Positions 1 through 8,207 are shown, counted from the stretch's first letter. The stretch is DNA of 64,000 bases from Streptomyces sp. NBC_00513 (GCF_041431415.1 NZ_CP107845.1:682001-746000); one strand, 5' to 3'. The notes: generated by a model from the sequence alone, not told the origin. Translations and numbers: made by a program.

Positions 1-2
1 GG

Positions 3-1493
3 CCCCTGGTCATCGGCCCGCGCCCGATCCTCGCCGCCCTGGGCGTCGGCGTGGGCGTCACCGTCCTCGCCGCGTGGCTGCCGTCCCGCAAGGCAGCGAG
101 GATCGCGCCCATCGAGGCGCTGCGCTCGGCGGACCAACCGCCCACCGCGATGGCGTCCAGGGTCCGCGGGGTGGCGGGGGCACTCCTGCTGGCGCTCGGC
201 GCGGGGCTGCTGGTGTCGCTCACCGGGGCGAAGGACGCCTCCGAGGCGAACCTGCGGACCGCCATGTGCGGTTGCGCCGTGGTGGTGGCCGCCATGATCG
301 TCCTGGCCCCGCTCCTCGCGGGTCCCGTGATCCGGCTGAGCGGACGGTTGACCGACCGCCTCGGGATCGCGGGCCGGCTCGCACGGGAGAACGCGCTGCG
401 CGACCCGCGCCGTACCGCGGCCACCGCGTCCGCGCTGATGGTCGGCACGGCACTGGTCGCCGGGCTCGCCGTCATCGGCGACTCCACGTCGCAGGCCCTC
501 GATCGGCAGGCCGCCGCCGGTCTCGGCGCCGACCACGTCATCAGCGCCCGCGGCTCCATGAGCGGCATCGATCCGGCCGCCGTGAAGCGGGTGGCCGACA
601 CCGCCGGCGTCAAGACGGCGAGCGCCGTCACGGACTCCACCCTGTTCACCGGCGGCCAGGTCCGTCAGATCGCCGGTGTCGACGCCGAAACCGTGCGCGA
701 CGTCATGGAACTCGACTTCGTCGGTGGATCCCTGAAGGACCTCGGTCCCGGCCGGCTCGCCGTGTCCGCCTCCGTCGCACGGGAACAGGGCCTGAGCACG
801 GGCAGCACGCTGACCGCGCGCATCGGTCGCGACCAGCGGTCCAAGCAGTACACCGTCGTCGGGGTCTACCGGGACAACCCCGTCGCCCACGACGTGCTGG
901 GCGCGCGCGTCGAGGTGGGCCGGGACAGTCACCTGCCGAACTCCGTCCAGCGGATCCTCGTGCGCACCGACGCCGGCGGCACGACCCCGAAGGCCACCGC
1001 GGACCGGCTGCGCACCGCCACCGGCAACAGCCCGCTCGTGAAGGTCCAGGACCGCGACGAGCTGGTCCACGAGGCCGCCGGGGCCATGGGCGACCTGCTG
1101 ACCCTCATGTACGGGCTGCTGGTCCTCGGCGCCGTGATCTCCGCGCTCGGCATCGTGAACACCCTGGCCGTGTCGGTAGCGGAACGCACCCGCGAGATCG
1201 GCGTGCTGCGCGCCGTCGGAATGGATCGCGGCGGGATCCGGCGGATGATCCGCGTGGAATCGGTGACGGTCGCCGGCTTCGGCACGCTCCTGGGCCTGGC
1301 GGGCGGGCTCTTCGGAGCCTGGGCGGTCGGCGCGGTGGCCAACGGCGCGATGGCGGACTACTCGATGGCGTTGCCGTGGGGGGAGCTGCTCCTCGTGTGC
1401 CTGGTCTCCCTCGCGGTCGGTGTGCTCGCTGCTGCCGGACCGGCCCGGCGGGCGGCCGCGCTGAGCCCGTTGGAGGCCGTCGCCCGGACGTAG
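3..1493 (+). CDS. FtsX/MacB-type ABC transporter permease, 3' part
   Basis: C-terminal 496 residues of an ABC transporter permease; the reading frame is open to the left edge, so the start lies outside the window. The visible part begins with a transmembrane helix and the PSRKAARIAPIEALR signature that closes an FtsX core domain. A periplasmic domain follows (roughly residues 150-340), then a second FtsX core with three helices and a second end signature, ARRAAALSPLEAVAR. This two-core layout is usual for the long actinobacterial permeases of lipoprotein/antimicrobial-peptide type exporters. It would partner a LolD/MacB-like ATPase, probably encoded just upstream. The substrate cannot be told from sequence. 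Confidence 0.9.
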   Translation, partial: PLVIGPRPILAALGVGVGVTVLAAWLPSRKAARIAPIEALRSADQPPTAMASRVRGVAGALLLALGAGLLVSLTGAKDASEANLRTAMCGCAVVVAAMIVLAPLLAGPVIRLSGRLTDRLGIAGRLARENALRDPRRTAATASALMVGTALVAGLAVIGDSTSQALDRQAAAGLGADHVISARGSMSGIDPAAVKRVADTAGVKTASAVTDSTLFTGGQVRQIAGVDAETVRDVMELDFVGGSLKDLGPGRLAVSASVAREQGLSTGSTLTARIGRDQRSKQYTVVGVYRDNPVAHDVLGARVEVGRDSHLPNSVQRILVRTDAGGTTPKATADRLRTATGNSPLVKVQDRDELVHEAAGAMGDLLTLMYGLLVLGAVISALGIVNTLAVSVAERTREIGVLRAVGMDRGGIRRMIRVESVTVAGFGTLLGLAGGLFGAWAVGAVANGAMADYSMALPWGELLLVCLVSLAVGVLAAAGPARRAAALSPLEAVART

Positions 1494-1512
1494 ACGCGAG
1501 GCCCCGGGCCGG

Positions 1513-1575
1513 GGTGGCGGGTTCCCGGGCCGAGGTGGCGGGTTCCCGAGCCGAGGTGGCGGGTTCCCGGGCCGA
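1513..1575. repeat. Three tandem 21-bp repeats
   Basis: Three head-to-tail copies of a 21-bp unit beginning GGTGGCGGGTTCCCG, at 1513-1533, 1534-1554 and 1555-1575. Copy 2 differs by one base. They lie between the stop of the permease gene and the convergent secreted-protein gene. Probably a small minisatellite; no coding or terminator role is evident. Confidence 0.85.
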
Positions 1576-1606
1576 GGGCCGGCCCCGCCCCGCCTCAGTC
1601 AGCGGA

Positions 1607-2638
1607 TCACTTGGTCTCCACGGCTCCCGAGTCCGGCGACCGCTGGAGTCCCGATGCGTCGACCGCCTCGAAGTCCGATCCCTTGATGGCCTTGAGCGCG
1701 TCGAGCTGGGCGTTGTCCCAACCGGGGTTCTCCTCCCCGGTGATGAACCAGGCCGAGCCGTTGTCCGCGACGATGGCGCCGTACTTCTTGAGCGCTTCGG
1801 CGACGGCCTTGGCCTGCGGGCCCATCGTCGAGGTGTCCACCGAGTCCTTCAGCCGCAGTCGCAATCCCATGGGAGGCAGTGACGGGTCCGCGGCGGTTCC
1901 CGCCTGGTGCCTCGCGGGCCAGACGTAACTCTGGTCCGAGCGCGGCACGGTGACACGGATCGCGTGGTCGATGTGCCCGGACTCCGCTTCCTCCTGGCGT
2001 ACCAGCCCCGGGAGGATGGCGAGGCCGGCGGCATCGGCGGACGTCCAACCGTCGGGCCGGAGATCGTTGGTCGTCAGGTCGAAGACGGCGCCCCCTCCGG
2101 CGTGCCAGGCGTTGTCGCCCTCCTGCTTCGCGTTCCAGAGTTCGTAGGACTTGCACAGCTCGCGGTCCCATACGACGACGTGCCGGTCCCCCTCGCTCGC
2201 CGGACCGTTCTCGATCTTGGCGTCCGGCGGGATGCGGTACCCGGTCTTGTCGCTCTCGTCGGCGTAGTCCAGGGTGACCTTCGTTTCCGGCAGCTTCTCG
2301 TCCGAGACGGTGATGGGGATGCCGAAGGGTTCGCCGTCGCTGAGGCCCGACCCGAAGTCCGGATGCAGGGCTACCGAGGAGCCGATCGAGGAGACGTACC
2401 GGGCGGAGTTCGGGTGCACGGGGAGCTTGTCCACGGGTGCCCGCCAGAAACTGTCCGGCAGCGAGGTCGCGCAGGTCTCGTCCACGGCGGCCACCGTGTC
2501 GGCCGAGGAAGACCCCGCCTTGTCGGCCTCGCCGGCGACGGCCACGCCTCCGGGCAGCAGGCACGCGACGGCGGCAGCGGCGGCGAGCGCGGGGACCCTG
2601 TCGCCGACGCGCCGTTGAGCGGTTCGCTTCATCGTCAT
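1607..2638 (-). CDS. Secreted protein of unknown function
   Basis: 343-residue protein with a Sec-type signal: basic start MTMKRTAQRR, hydrophobic stretch ending about residue 35 (GGVAVAG). The mature part has a conserved-looking core: GGGAVFDLTTNDLRPDGWTS followed by a GHIDHAIRVTVPRS block and YVWPARH. I recall this core in a family of uncharacterised secreted actinobacterial (and some eukaryotic) proteins, but I know no function for it. Two Cys residues (CATS, LCKSY) could form a disulfide. ATG 2632 (MKRTAQ) is an alternative start. It converges on the permease gene and appears monocistronic. Confidence 0.8.
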   Translation of the reverse strand: MTMKRTAQRRVGDRVPALAAAAAVACLLPGGVAVAGEADKAGSSSADTVAAVDETCATSLPDSFWRAPVDKLPVHPNSARYVSSIGSSVALHPDFGSGLSDGEPFGIPITVSDEKLPETKVTLDYADESDKTGYRIPPDAKIENGPASEGDRHVVVWDRELCKSYELWNAKQEGDNAWHAGGGAVFDLTTNDLRPDGWTSADAAGLAILPGLVRQEEAESGHIDHAIRVTVPRSDQSYVWPARHQAGTAADPSLPPMGLRLRLKDSVDTSTMGPQAKAVAEALKKYGAIVADNGSAWFITGEENPGWDNAQLDALKAIKGSDFEAVDASGLQRSPDSGAVETK

Positions 2639-2867
2639 CGATCACCCTGGGTATGCGTACGCGGGTGCACGCGGCCGAGAGACGAGATCCGGGCCAATCG
2701 GGCCTATCGGGCTGTTTCGGCTGTATTCGTCCATGGTAGTTCCGGAGGGGCACCCACGCGCCTTGCCGGCTCGTGGAGGCGTGCGGGGAGCGGGGGCGGG
2801 CAGACGGTCGGTATCCGCTGCCTGGGGACGGACCCCGGGCCAGGCGGCGAGCGACGGAGGAGACACG

Positions 2868-3122
2868 GTGCCGAACCACGCGACGAGGGAACATCTGGAG
2901 GCACTGCGTGCGGAGCTCCGGACGACGGGAGTCGGCCTCCCGGCATACGAGCGCGCACACCTGGAGGCGCTGCTCGACCGGCTGGAGGCCGATGAGGCGG
3001 CCGAGGATCCGGGCATGTCCGAGTCCTTGCACTTGGCGGCCGAACGGTTCGAGGTGAAGCACCCCTCCCTGGCCGCGACCCTGCGCAACATCGGCGTCAA
3101 CCTGGCCAACATCGGCATCTGA
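2868..3122 (+). CDS. DUF4404-type small protein
   Basis: 84-residue acidic, helical protein matching the DUF4404 pattern: EHLEALRAELRTTG, YERAHLEALLDRLE, then SLHLAAERFEVKHPSL and a C-terminal ATLRNIGVNLANIGI. Function unknown in the family. The GTG start at 2868 is chosen because GGAGG sits 7 nt upstream (2856-2860). An in-frame upstream extension would be basic, low-complexity and unlike the family. A strong hairpin follows at once, so it is likely a single-gene transcript. Confidence 0.8.
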   Translation: MPNHATREHLEALRAELRTTGVGLPAYERAHLEALLDRLEADEAAEDPGMSESLHLAAERFEVKHPSLAATLRNIGVNLANIGI

Positions 3123-3140
3123 GCTCCCTCACCGCATTCC

Positions 3141-3174
3141 AACACCGCCCCGGGCCTCGCCCCGGGGCGGTGTT
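3141..3174. terminator. Perfect 14-bp hairpin terminator
   Basis: AACACCGCCCCGGG (3141-3154) pairs perfectly with CCCGGGGCGGTGTT (3161-3174) across a 6-nt loop, 19 nt after the stop of the DUF4404 gene. There is no U-tract, which is usual for streptomycete terminators. It can serve both that gene and the convergent lipoprotein gene. Confidence 0.8.
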
Positions 3175-3257
3175 CGCGCTTCGGAGCGGGCGAGGCGGGC
3201 GGGCGAAGTCGGGCGGGCGAGTTCGGCCGGGACGACGAGGCGTGACGGGACGGCCGT

Positions 3258-3965
3258 TCAGTGGTTCAGCGCGTCCTGCATCGAGGTGAGCCAGTACGTG
3301 ACGGCCGCGCTGTCGTCCTTGTACGTGTCCGCCGGGAGGGTCACCTTGACCGGGGCGCCGGCCGAACCGGAACCGCTGCGGGCAGCGAAGTGGAGCTCAA
3401 GTTTCTCGGGCTTGTAGCCGTGGGCCGCCTCACCGGTCGCGCTGCTGAGGGTCACCCCGGCGTACGCGGACTCGCCCGGGGCGAGCGTCGTGACGGCCTG
3501 CGGCTTGCTGTCCTCCACGATCTGCGTCGCGGCCTGTTCGTCGTCGAAGCGCAGCAGGGGCGCGAGGTAGACATCGCAGGCACGCTTACCGGTGTTGGTG
3601 ACGGTGAGCAGCATGTGGTTGACGGGGCGTTCCACCTTGGTGGCCACGATCCTCGTGGAACCGGCCGTGCAGGCCACGAAACCGGCCTCGGCGCCGCCCT
3701 TGCCCCCGCTCGCCTTGCTGTTGCCGTCCCCGGCGCCGCCCTTGGCGGTCGGGGCGGCGGTGCCCCCGCTGGGGCTGTGGCCGACGGGCTGCGCGTTGCC
3801 GCTGTCGGTGGTGCCGCCCGAGGGCTGCACGGCGGAGGCCGCGCCGGCGGGCGACGGTTCCTTGGTCAGTGCGTCATTGCCTTGACACGCGGTCAGGGTG
3901 GTGGCTGCGAGCAGGGCGGCGGCGCAGGCGGTCAGAGCGGTGCGACTGGTACGGGTGGTGCGCAT
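3258..3965 (-). CDS. DUF4232 lipoprotein
   Basis: 235-residue lipoprotein. Signal peptide with lipobox LTAC, Cys27 being the lipidated residue. A Ser/Gly/Pro-rich linker (residues 30-95) follows, then one DUF4232 domain (about 96-235): VACTAGSTRIVATKVERPVNHMLL, TNTGKRACDVYLAPLLRF, LAPGESAYAGVTL. DUF4232 is a beta-sandwich of unknown role common in actinobacterial surface lipoproteins. It lies immediately downstream of a 30-residue membrane peptide on the same strand and opposite a membrane-anchored HTH protein, suggesting a small envelope unit. Confidence 0.88.
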   Translation of the reverse strand: MRTTRTSRTALTACAAALLAATTLTACQGNDALTKEPSPAGAASAVQPSGGTTDSGNAQPVGHSPSGGTAAPTAKGGAGDGNSKASGGKGGAEAGFVACTAGSTRIVATKVERPVNHMLLTVTNTGKRACDVYLAPLLRFDDEQAATQIVEDSKPQAVTTLAPGESAYAGVTLSSATGEAAHGYKPEKLELHFAARSGSGSAGAPVKVTLPADTYKDDSAAVTYWLTSMQDALNH

Positions 3966-4004
3966 GGATGCGGTCGTCCTTCTGGTGTGGGATGTGACGC
4001 GGAT

Positions 4005-4097
4005 TCAGTGACGGCCCAGGAGTGCGGTCAGGACCGAGATACAGGCGATCAGTACGGCGACGGCGACCACGTCGGTCGCGCCGAAACGTCTTGGCAT
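4005..4097 (-). CDS. 30-residue single-span membrane peptide
   Basis: Short ORF: MPRRFGATDVVAVAVLIACI, ending in a hydrophobic SVLTALLGRH tail. One transmembrane helix covers about residues 8-26, with basic residues at the N-terminus. ATG at 4097 is preceded by GGAG at 7 nt spacing (CCGGAGCTGCC-ATG), which supports translation. It is 39 nt upstream of the DUF4232 lipoprotein start and likely co-transcribed with it. Function unknown; it could be a small regulatory or assembly membrane peptide. Confidence 0.5.
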   Translation of the reverse strand: MPRRFGATDVVAVAVLIACISVLTALLGRH

Positions 4098-4266
4098 GGC
4101 AGCTCCGGTTTCGGTGGCGCTGTCCCAAGGTTGCGGGGCTGTGCCGATCATGTGCCAGATACACGGGACAATGGGGGACGTTGGGACGTGGAACGGCCTG
4201 TGAGCTGGTCGGATGACCTGTCCCTGGAACGCCTGGCTGGAAAGACGTATGGAGCGGGGGACCCGA

Positions 4267-5799
4267 GTGACCACGGGATCGGATGGCCTGGCCGGACTGT
4301 TGAGCGGGCTCAAGAAGCGTTCGGGGCTGAGCTACGGAGCGCTCGCCGGGCGGCTGCACGTGAGCACGTCGACGGTGCACCGGTACTGCAACGGAGACGC
4401 CGTTCCCACCGACTTCGGGACGGTCGAACGGTTCGCCAAGCAGTGCGGGGCGACCCGCGACGAGCTGGTGGAGGCACACCGCCGCTGGATCATCGCCGAC
4501 GACGCGCGGCGGCGTCCGCGGCCGGTGACGACGACCACCACGGCGGAGACGGCGGCAGGGGGAACCGGTTCGGCGAACCTCGCGAAGGCGGCCGGCACCG
4601 CGGACGCGGCGCCTGGTGAAGCGGCCGGCGCGGGCGGTCCGCACTCCCCGGCGCCCCCGGCGTCCTCGGCGTCCTCGGCCGAGAACGCCTCGAAGGGCGC
4701 CGAGTCGCCACAGCCGACGTCGGAAATGGAAACGGAATCCGATGACGGGCCGGAACCGGAGGCCGGCAAGACCCCGGCAGTCGGCGCCGTCACGTCCACC
4801 ACGCGCCGGCCCCGTCGCGGTCGCGACTCCTCGCGCTCCGCCGCCGCGGGCTTCCCGGCGCGGCGCCGAGGGGTACGGATCGCCCTGGCGGCCGGAGCCG
4901 TCGCCGTGCTCGCCGTGCCGGCGGCGTACGCCGTGACCCGCTACGCCGCGGACGAGCCGACTCCTTCGGGGCCCTCGGCTCCCGTGAGCCCCTCGTCGAG
5001 CCGGACCGCGCCGTACACCCCCGGGCCCGGGACGAGCGCCTCCGCCTCGACCTCTCCCACGGCGAGCGGCTCCACCACCGCGGGCGGCAGCGCCTCCCCC
5101 GTCGCCGGGGCGAGCTCGCCCGCGCCCGGCCGGGAAGGGTCGGGCACGCCCGGGGGGACACCGCCCTCCGGCGACGGCGCGGCCGTGCAGCCACCGAGCG
5201 TCGGGGTGAGCTCGTACAACTGGGACGCGCCCTGCGGGGCGAACTTCCTGCTCAATCAGCCGGAGGGACAGGTACCGCCGCCCAGCGCCCCGCAGGACAC
5301 CCGGGGTTGGGCCAGGGCGCTCGGGGCCGTTGACGCCGGAGCGATGCAGCTCCAGTTGACCGCCAAGGGCCGTACGGACGAGGCGGTGGTCATCACCGGG
5401 ATCGACGTGCGCGTGGTCGAGCGCGGCGCGCCGCTCGCGTGGCGGGCCTTCTCCATGGGCGACGGCTGCGGCAGCGGCATCACCCCTCAGACCTTCGACA
5501 TCGACCTGGACGACGCCCGGCCCGTGACCAGGGCGAAGGACGGTCAGGACGGCGGATCCACCGTGCCCGCCAAGGGCTTCCCGTTCAAGGTCTCGTCGCA
5601 CGACCCGCAGGTGTTCAACCTCGACGTCCACACCGAGGGACATCTGGCGAGCTGGTATCTGGAGGTCGGTTGGAGCAGTGGTGACCGGCGCGGCACGGTG
5701 CGCGTGGACGACGGCGGTCGGCCCTTCCGCACGAGCGCGCTGGAGGGCCGACCGAGGTACGGCTGGTGGCCGGACCGCAGCGAGTGGGTTGCCCTGTGA
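4267..5799 (+). CDS. Membrane-anchored HTH protein with extracytoplasmic C-terminus
   Basis: 510 residues. An XRE-type helix-turn-helix domain occupies residues 1-75 (SGLSYGALAGRLHVSTSTVHRYCNG). A disordered Pro/Ala/Ser/Glu linker follows, then basic residues and one transmembrane helix (about 202-225, RIALAAGAVAVLAVPAAYAV). After a second Ser/Thr/Pro-rich stretch there is a folded domain of about 190 residues with Trp and two Cys (CGANFLLN, GDGCGSG). The topology suggests a sensor coupling an envelope signal to DNA binding. GTG 4267 is chosen because GGGGGA precedes it; ATG 4249 and 4213 are alternatives. It is divergent from the membrane peptide and lipoprotein. Confidence 0.78.
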   Translation: MTTGSDGLAGLLSGLKKRSGLSYGALAGRLHVSTSTVHRYCNGDAVPTDFGTVERFAKQCGATRDELVEAHRRWIIADDARRRPRPVTTTTTAETAAGGTGSANLAKAAGTADAAPGEAAGAGGPHSPAPPASSASSAENASKGAESPQPTSEMETESDDGPEPEAGKTPAVGAVTSTTRRPRRGRDSSRSAAAGFPARRRGVRIALAAGAVAVLAVPAAYAVTRYAADEPTPSGPSAPVSPSSSRTAPYTPGPGTSASASTSPTASGSTTAGGSASPVAGASSPAPGREGSGTPGGTPPSGDGAAVQPPSVGVSSYNWDAPCGANFLLNQPEGQVPPPSAPQDTRGWARALGAVDAGAMQLQLTAKGRTDEAVVITGIDVRVVERGAPLAWRAFSMGDGCGSGITPQTFDIDLDDARPVTRAKDGQDGGSTVPAKGFPFKVSSHDPQVFNLDVHTEGHLASWYLEVGWSSGDRRGTVRVDDGGRPFRTSALEGRPRYGWWPDRSEWVAL

Positions 5800-5881
5800 T
5801 CCCCCGCGCGCCGCGTTGAACTCCTCGCGCGTACGGCCGCGAAGGTGCCGGGTCCGGATCGCGGAGGTGCCAGGTGCGGAT

Positions 5882-6211
5882 TCAGGCGCGGCGCGGGCCG
5901 GGGCGGGTACGGCGGTGCAGGCCCGCCAGGAGCGCTCCCAGGGCGAACGACTGGATCAGGACGGAGAGGAGGATGCCTCCGAAGAAGAACCAGTCGGGCA
6001 TCGGCGTCCCGCCCCACACGGCTTCTCCGAGCGCGCCCACGAGGAAGAACGTGGGCAGGGCGAGGAAGACGGGCCATACCCAGACGAATCCGGGGTCGTC
6101 GGCGAACAGGGTCACGGCCGTGGCCATCGCGGCGAGGCAGGCGATCAGACCGAGGTAGATCGCCGACGCGCGGTTGGTGACGGTCAGGCGGATGAAGGTT
6201 CGGGCGTTCAC
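5882..6211 (-). CDS. Small multi-span membrane protein (SCO4225-like)
   Basis: 109 residues from GTG 6211 (VNARTFIRLTVTNRAS). Three hydrophobic segments: IYLGLIACLAAMATAVTLF, FVWVWPVFLALPTFFLVGAL and FFFGGILLSVLIQSFALGALL; basic tail. It resembles the uncharacterised streptomycete membrane proteins called SCO4225 family; this rests on memory of the ARTFIRL...Y.G start and the FVWVWPVFLALPT block. The start is inferred from where similarity begins. Function unknown. Confidence 0.65.
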   Translation of the reverse strand: MNARTFIRLTVTNRASAIYLGLIACLAAMATAVTLFADDPGFVWVWPVFLALPTFFLVGALGEAVWGGTPMPDWFFFGGILLSVLIQSFALGALLAGLHRRTRPGPRRA

Positions 6212-6540
6212 GGTGTGCCCCCTCGGTAGTGGTTTCTCTTTCCCTCCCCATGTTTCGGGAGGGACCGGGGGTCTGTCGTGAGTACCCGTACCCGGTTCGG
6301 TCGGCGCTTGATCACGGTCCCGGGTGAGCCCGCACACCCGGGACCGGGTACCGGTCAGGGCCCGTGCGGGCGGGAGCCCGCCGTCCTGCGCTCCGGCGGG
6401 GGCCCGCCGGCGGGTGACCGTTCGCGCAGATGTGCTCGTGGGACCGGGGGCGCGCCCCGGCCTAGAGTTACGCGCTGTCTGCCGGCCCTCGTCGGGTCGG
6501 CCGCGTCCGTGGTTCGGTTCGGCGTCGAGGGAGACCGCTC

Positions 6541-7080
6541 ATGGCCAGCGCGTTTCAGGAGCGCAAGCTCAAGGGGATGTTCGCCGCGTTCGACGCGGAC
6601 GGCGACGGCTTCCTGCGCGAGGAGGACTTCACCTCGCTCGTCGCCCGATGGAGCCGACTGCCGGGAGTGGGGCCCGGCACGGAGGTCCGCGAGCGGATGG
6701 AAACCCTGCTCATGGGGTGGTGGGCGGCGCTGCTGGAAGTCGGGGACACCAACGGGGACGGCGCGATCGACATGGGCGAGCTGCTCGCCCTCGTCGACCG
6801 GCTGCCCGCCATGGTCGCGGACGTCACCGCGACCGCCGACACCGTCTTCGACGCCGTGGACGCCAACGGCGACGGCCGCATCTCCCCCGAGGAACACCGC
6901 ACGCTCGTCGAGACGTGGAACGGTCGGCCCGTGGACGTGACGGGCGTCTTCGAGCTGCTCGACCTGAACGGCGACGGCCACCTCAGCCGCGAGGAGTTCG
7001 CACTGCTGTGGCGCCAGTTCTGGATCAGCGACGATCCGGCGGAACCGGGCAACTGGCTGTGCGGTCGGATCTCCGGCTGA
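6541..7080 (+). CDS. EF-hand calcium-binding protein (calerythrin type)
   Basis: 179-residue cytosolic protein with four EF-hand loops at residues 18-29 (DADGDGFLREED), 69-80 (DTNGDGAIDMGE), 107-118 (DANGDGRISPEE) and 141-152 (DLNGDGHLSREE). The size and four-hand layout match the sarcoplasmic-calcium-binding-like calerythrin proteins of actinomycetes. Loop 1 ends in Asp instead of the usual Glu at position 12, which may weaken or alter its metal preference. Likely a Ca2+ buffer or sensor; no partner is evident nearby. Confidence 0.9.
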   Translation: MASAFQERKLKGMFAAFDADGDGFLREEDFTSLVARWSRLPGVGPGTEVRERMETLLMGWWAALLEVGDTNGDGAIDMGELLALVDRLPAMVADVTATADTVFDAVDANGDGRISPEEHRTLVETWNGRPVDVTGVFELLDLNGDGHLSREEFALLWRQFWISDDPAEPGNWLCGRISG

Positions 7081-7104
7081 CGGCTGACGGCTGACGGCTG
7101 ACGC
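7077..7104. repeat. Four tandem 7-bp repeats
   Basis: CTGACGG repeated at 7077, 7084, 7091 and 7098 (last copy CTGACGC). The first copy overlaps the TGA stop of the EF-hand gene, and further in-phase TGA triplets follow in other frames. Simple-sequence expansion. Confidence 0.8.
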
Positions 7105-7201
7105 GGCAGTGACCCGTGGCTCGCCGACGCGCGCGCGTCGGCGGGTCACGCGGCACCGGGAGCGGGAGCGGCACCGGGAGCGGGCGGCCGGCCCTCCGTG
7201 C

Positions 7202-7594
7202 TCAGCGTGCGCTGCCGAGGTTCCGGTCCTCCTCACTGCCGGACAGCATGAGCGTGGTCTCCTCTATGCGGCGGAATCGGCCGTCGTCGGCGAACTCGCC
7301 GAAGAGGTAGACCTCGGTGCGGACGCCGGAGCCGTCCTTCTTGACGACGTCGACCGTGTGACGATCGGCGTACATCCTTCCGTCGGTCAGTTCCTCGTGC
7401 ACCTCGACACTGCCCGTCGCGACCACCGTGCGCAGGTGGGCGATGTGGGCGATGAACCCGTCGCGCTCGTCCCACGTGCCGTTCGTGCGCTGGCGGTAGT
7501 CGGGGGCGAAGTGCCGCTCGACGGCTTCCCCGAGGTCGAGCTCCGGGGTGAACAGGAGGTCGTTGAGGGCGGCGGCGATGTTGGTGTGGCTCAT
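7202..7594 (-). CDS. SnoaL/NTF2-like protein
   Basis: 130 residues from ATG 7594, which has GGAGG 6 nt upstream. Cone-shaped alpha+beta (NTF2) pattern: N-terminal helix AALNDLLF, AVERHFAPDYRQRTNG, GFIAHIAHLR, then strands EVHEELTDGRMYADRHTVDVVKKDG and FADDGRFRRIEETTLML. Members are polyketide cyclases, isomerases or ligand-binding proteins; the activity here is not predictable. It is divergent from a MarR regulator across two identical palindromes and is probably the MarR target. Confidence 0.8.
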   Translation of the reverse strand: MSHTNIAAALNDLLFTPELDLGEAVERHFAPDYRQRTNGTWDERDGFIAHIAHLRTVVATGSVEVHEELTDGRMYADRHTVDVVKKDGSGVRTEVYLFGEFADDGRFRRIEETTLMLSGSEEDRNLGSAR

Positions 7595-7632
7595 GGTTGT
7601 CCTCCGTGACGGGGTGGCTTCGACCCGATAAT

Positions 7633-7649
7633 GCGTGCGCTGCGCACGC
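7633..7649. promoter_or_regulatory. Palindromic operator, copy 1 (SnoaL side)
   Basis: Perfect 17-bp palindrome of the form GCGTGCGCNGCGCACGC, centred at 7641, 39 bp upstream of the SnoaL-like start. An identical-armed copy lies 36 bp away. Probable MarR binding site. Confidence 0.7.
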
Positions 7650-7668
7650 TTCCGAGCATACACAGACT

Positions 7669-7685
7669 GCGTGCGCGGCGCACGC
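7669..7685. promoter_or_regulatory. Palindromic operator, copy 2 (MarR side)
   Basis: Second perfect 17-bp palindrome, GCGTGCGCNGCGCACGC, centred at 7677 and ending 12 bp before the MarR GTG start. Its arms are identical to copy 1. The position suggests autorepression. Confidence 0.7.
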
Positions 7686-7697
7686 TATTCTTGGACC

Positions 7698-8159
7698 GTG
7701 AACAACGAGACGGGACACGAGGTCGCCGACGCCCTGGGCGACCTGCTCAAGCGCACCCTCCGGGCCGACCTGCACCGGGCCCTCACCGAGGACCTGGGAG
7801 AGGCCGTCGACGAGGTCACCTACCCGGTACTCAGCGGGCTGGCCAGAACGGGCCCCCGCAGCGCCGCCGACCTGGCCGCCGACGTGGGGTTGGACCGTTC
7901 CGGCGTGAGCCGACGAGCCTCACGACTGGAGGCCGCGGGCCTCGTGCGCCGCGAACAGGACCCGGCCGACCGGCGGGCCGTCCTGCTGACGCTCACCACC
8001 CGGGGCTCCCGCACGGTGGAGATCATGCGGCAGCGCTTGGCCTCGCGCATCGAGGCGTCCTTGAGCTCCTGGCCACCGGAGGAGGCCCGCTCGTTCGCCG
8101 TCAACCTGCGCCGATTCGTCGACGAGGGCCCCTTCACGGGCCCCACCGAACAACAGTGA
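7698..8159 (+). CDS. MarR-family transcriptional regulator
   Basis: 153 residues from GTG 7698. Winged-helix core: TYPVLSGLARTGPRSAADLAADVGLDRSGVSRRASRLEAAGLV (about residues 40-82), wing RREQDPADRRAVLLTLT, then the C-terminal dimerisation helix. MarR proteins bind palindromes as dimers and release DNA on ligand binding. An in-frame extension upstream would run through the palindromes, so the GTG is preferred. It likely represses itself and the divergent SnoaL-like gene. Confidence 0.88.
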   Translation: MNNETGHEVADALGDLLKRTLRADLHRALTEDLGEAVDEVTYPVLSGLARTGPRSAADLAADVGLDRSGVSRRASRLEAAGLVRREQDPADRRAVLLTLTTRGSRTVEIMRQRLASRIEASLSSWPPEEARSFAVNLRRFVDEGPFTGPTEQQ

Positions 8160-8160
8160 C

Positions 8161-8177
8161 GTCAATGAATCCTTGAC
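8161..8177. promoter_or_regulatory. GTCAA-N7-TTGAC site 1
   Basis: Inverted repeat GTCAATGAATCCTTGAC directly after the MarR stop. It also contains a TTGACA (8173-8178) that could be a -35 element. One of two matching 17-bp sites, 28 bp apart start to start. Confidence 0.55.
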
Positions 8178-8188
8178 AAGGTACCCGC

Positions 8189-8205
8189 GTCAAGGTTTTC
8201 TTGAC
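8189..8205. promoter_or_regulatory. GTCAA-N7-TTGAC site 2
   Basis: Inverted repeat GTCAAGGTTTTCTTGAC ending 2 bp before the ATG at 8208. It shares arms and spacing with site 1. Being this close to the start codon, it occupies the place of the ribosome binding site, so the gene may be leaderless or repressed at initiation. Confidence 0.55.
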
Positions 8206-8207
8206 AC

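Noticed and set aside
1599..3062. 487-residue minus-strand open frame
   Set aside because: Overlaps both the secreted-protein gene and the DUF4404 gene, which have better composition, starts and family matches.
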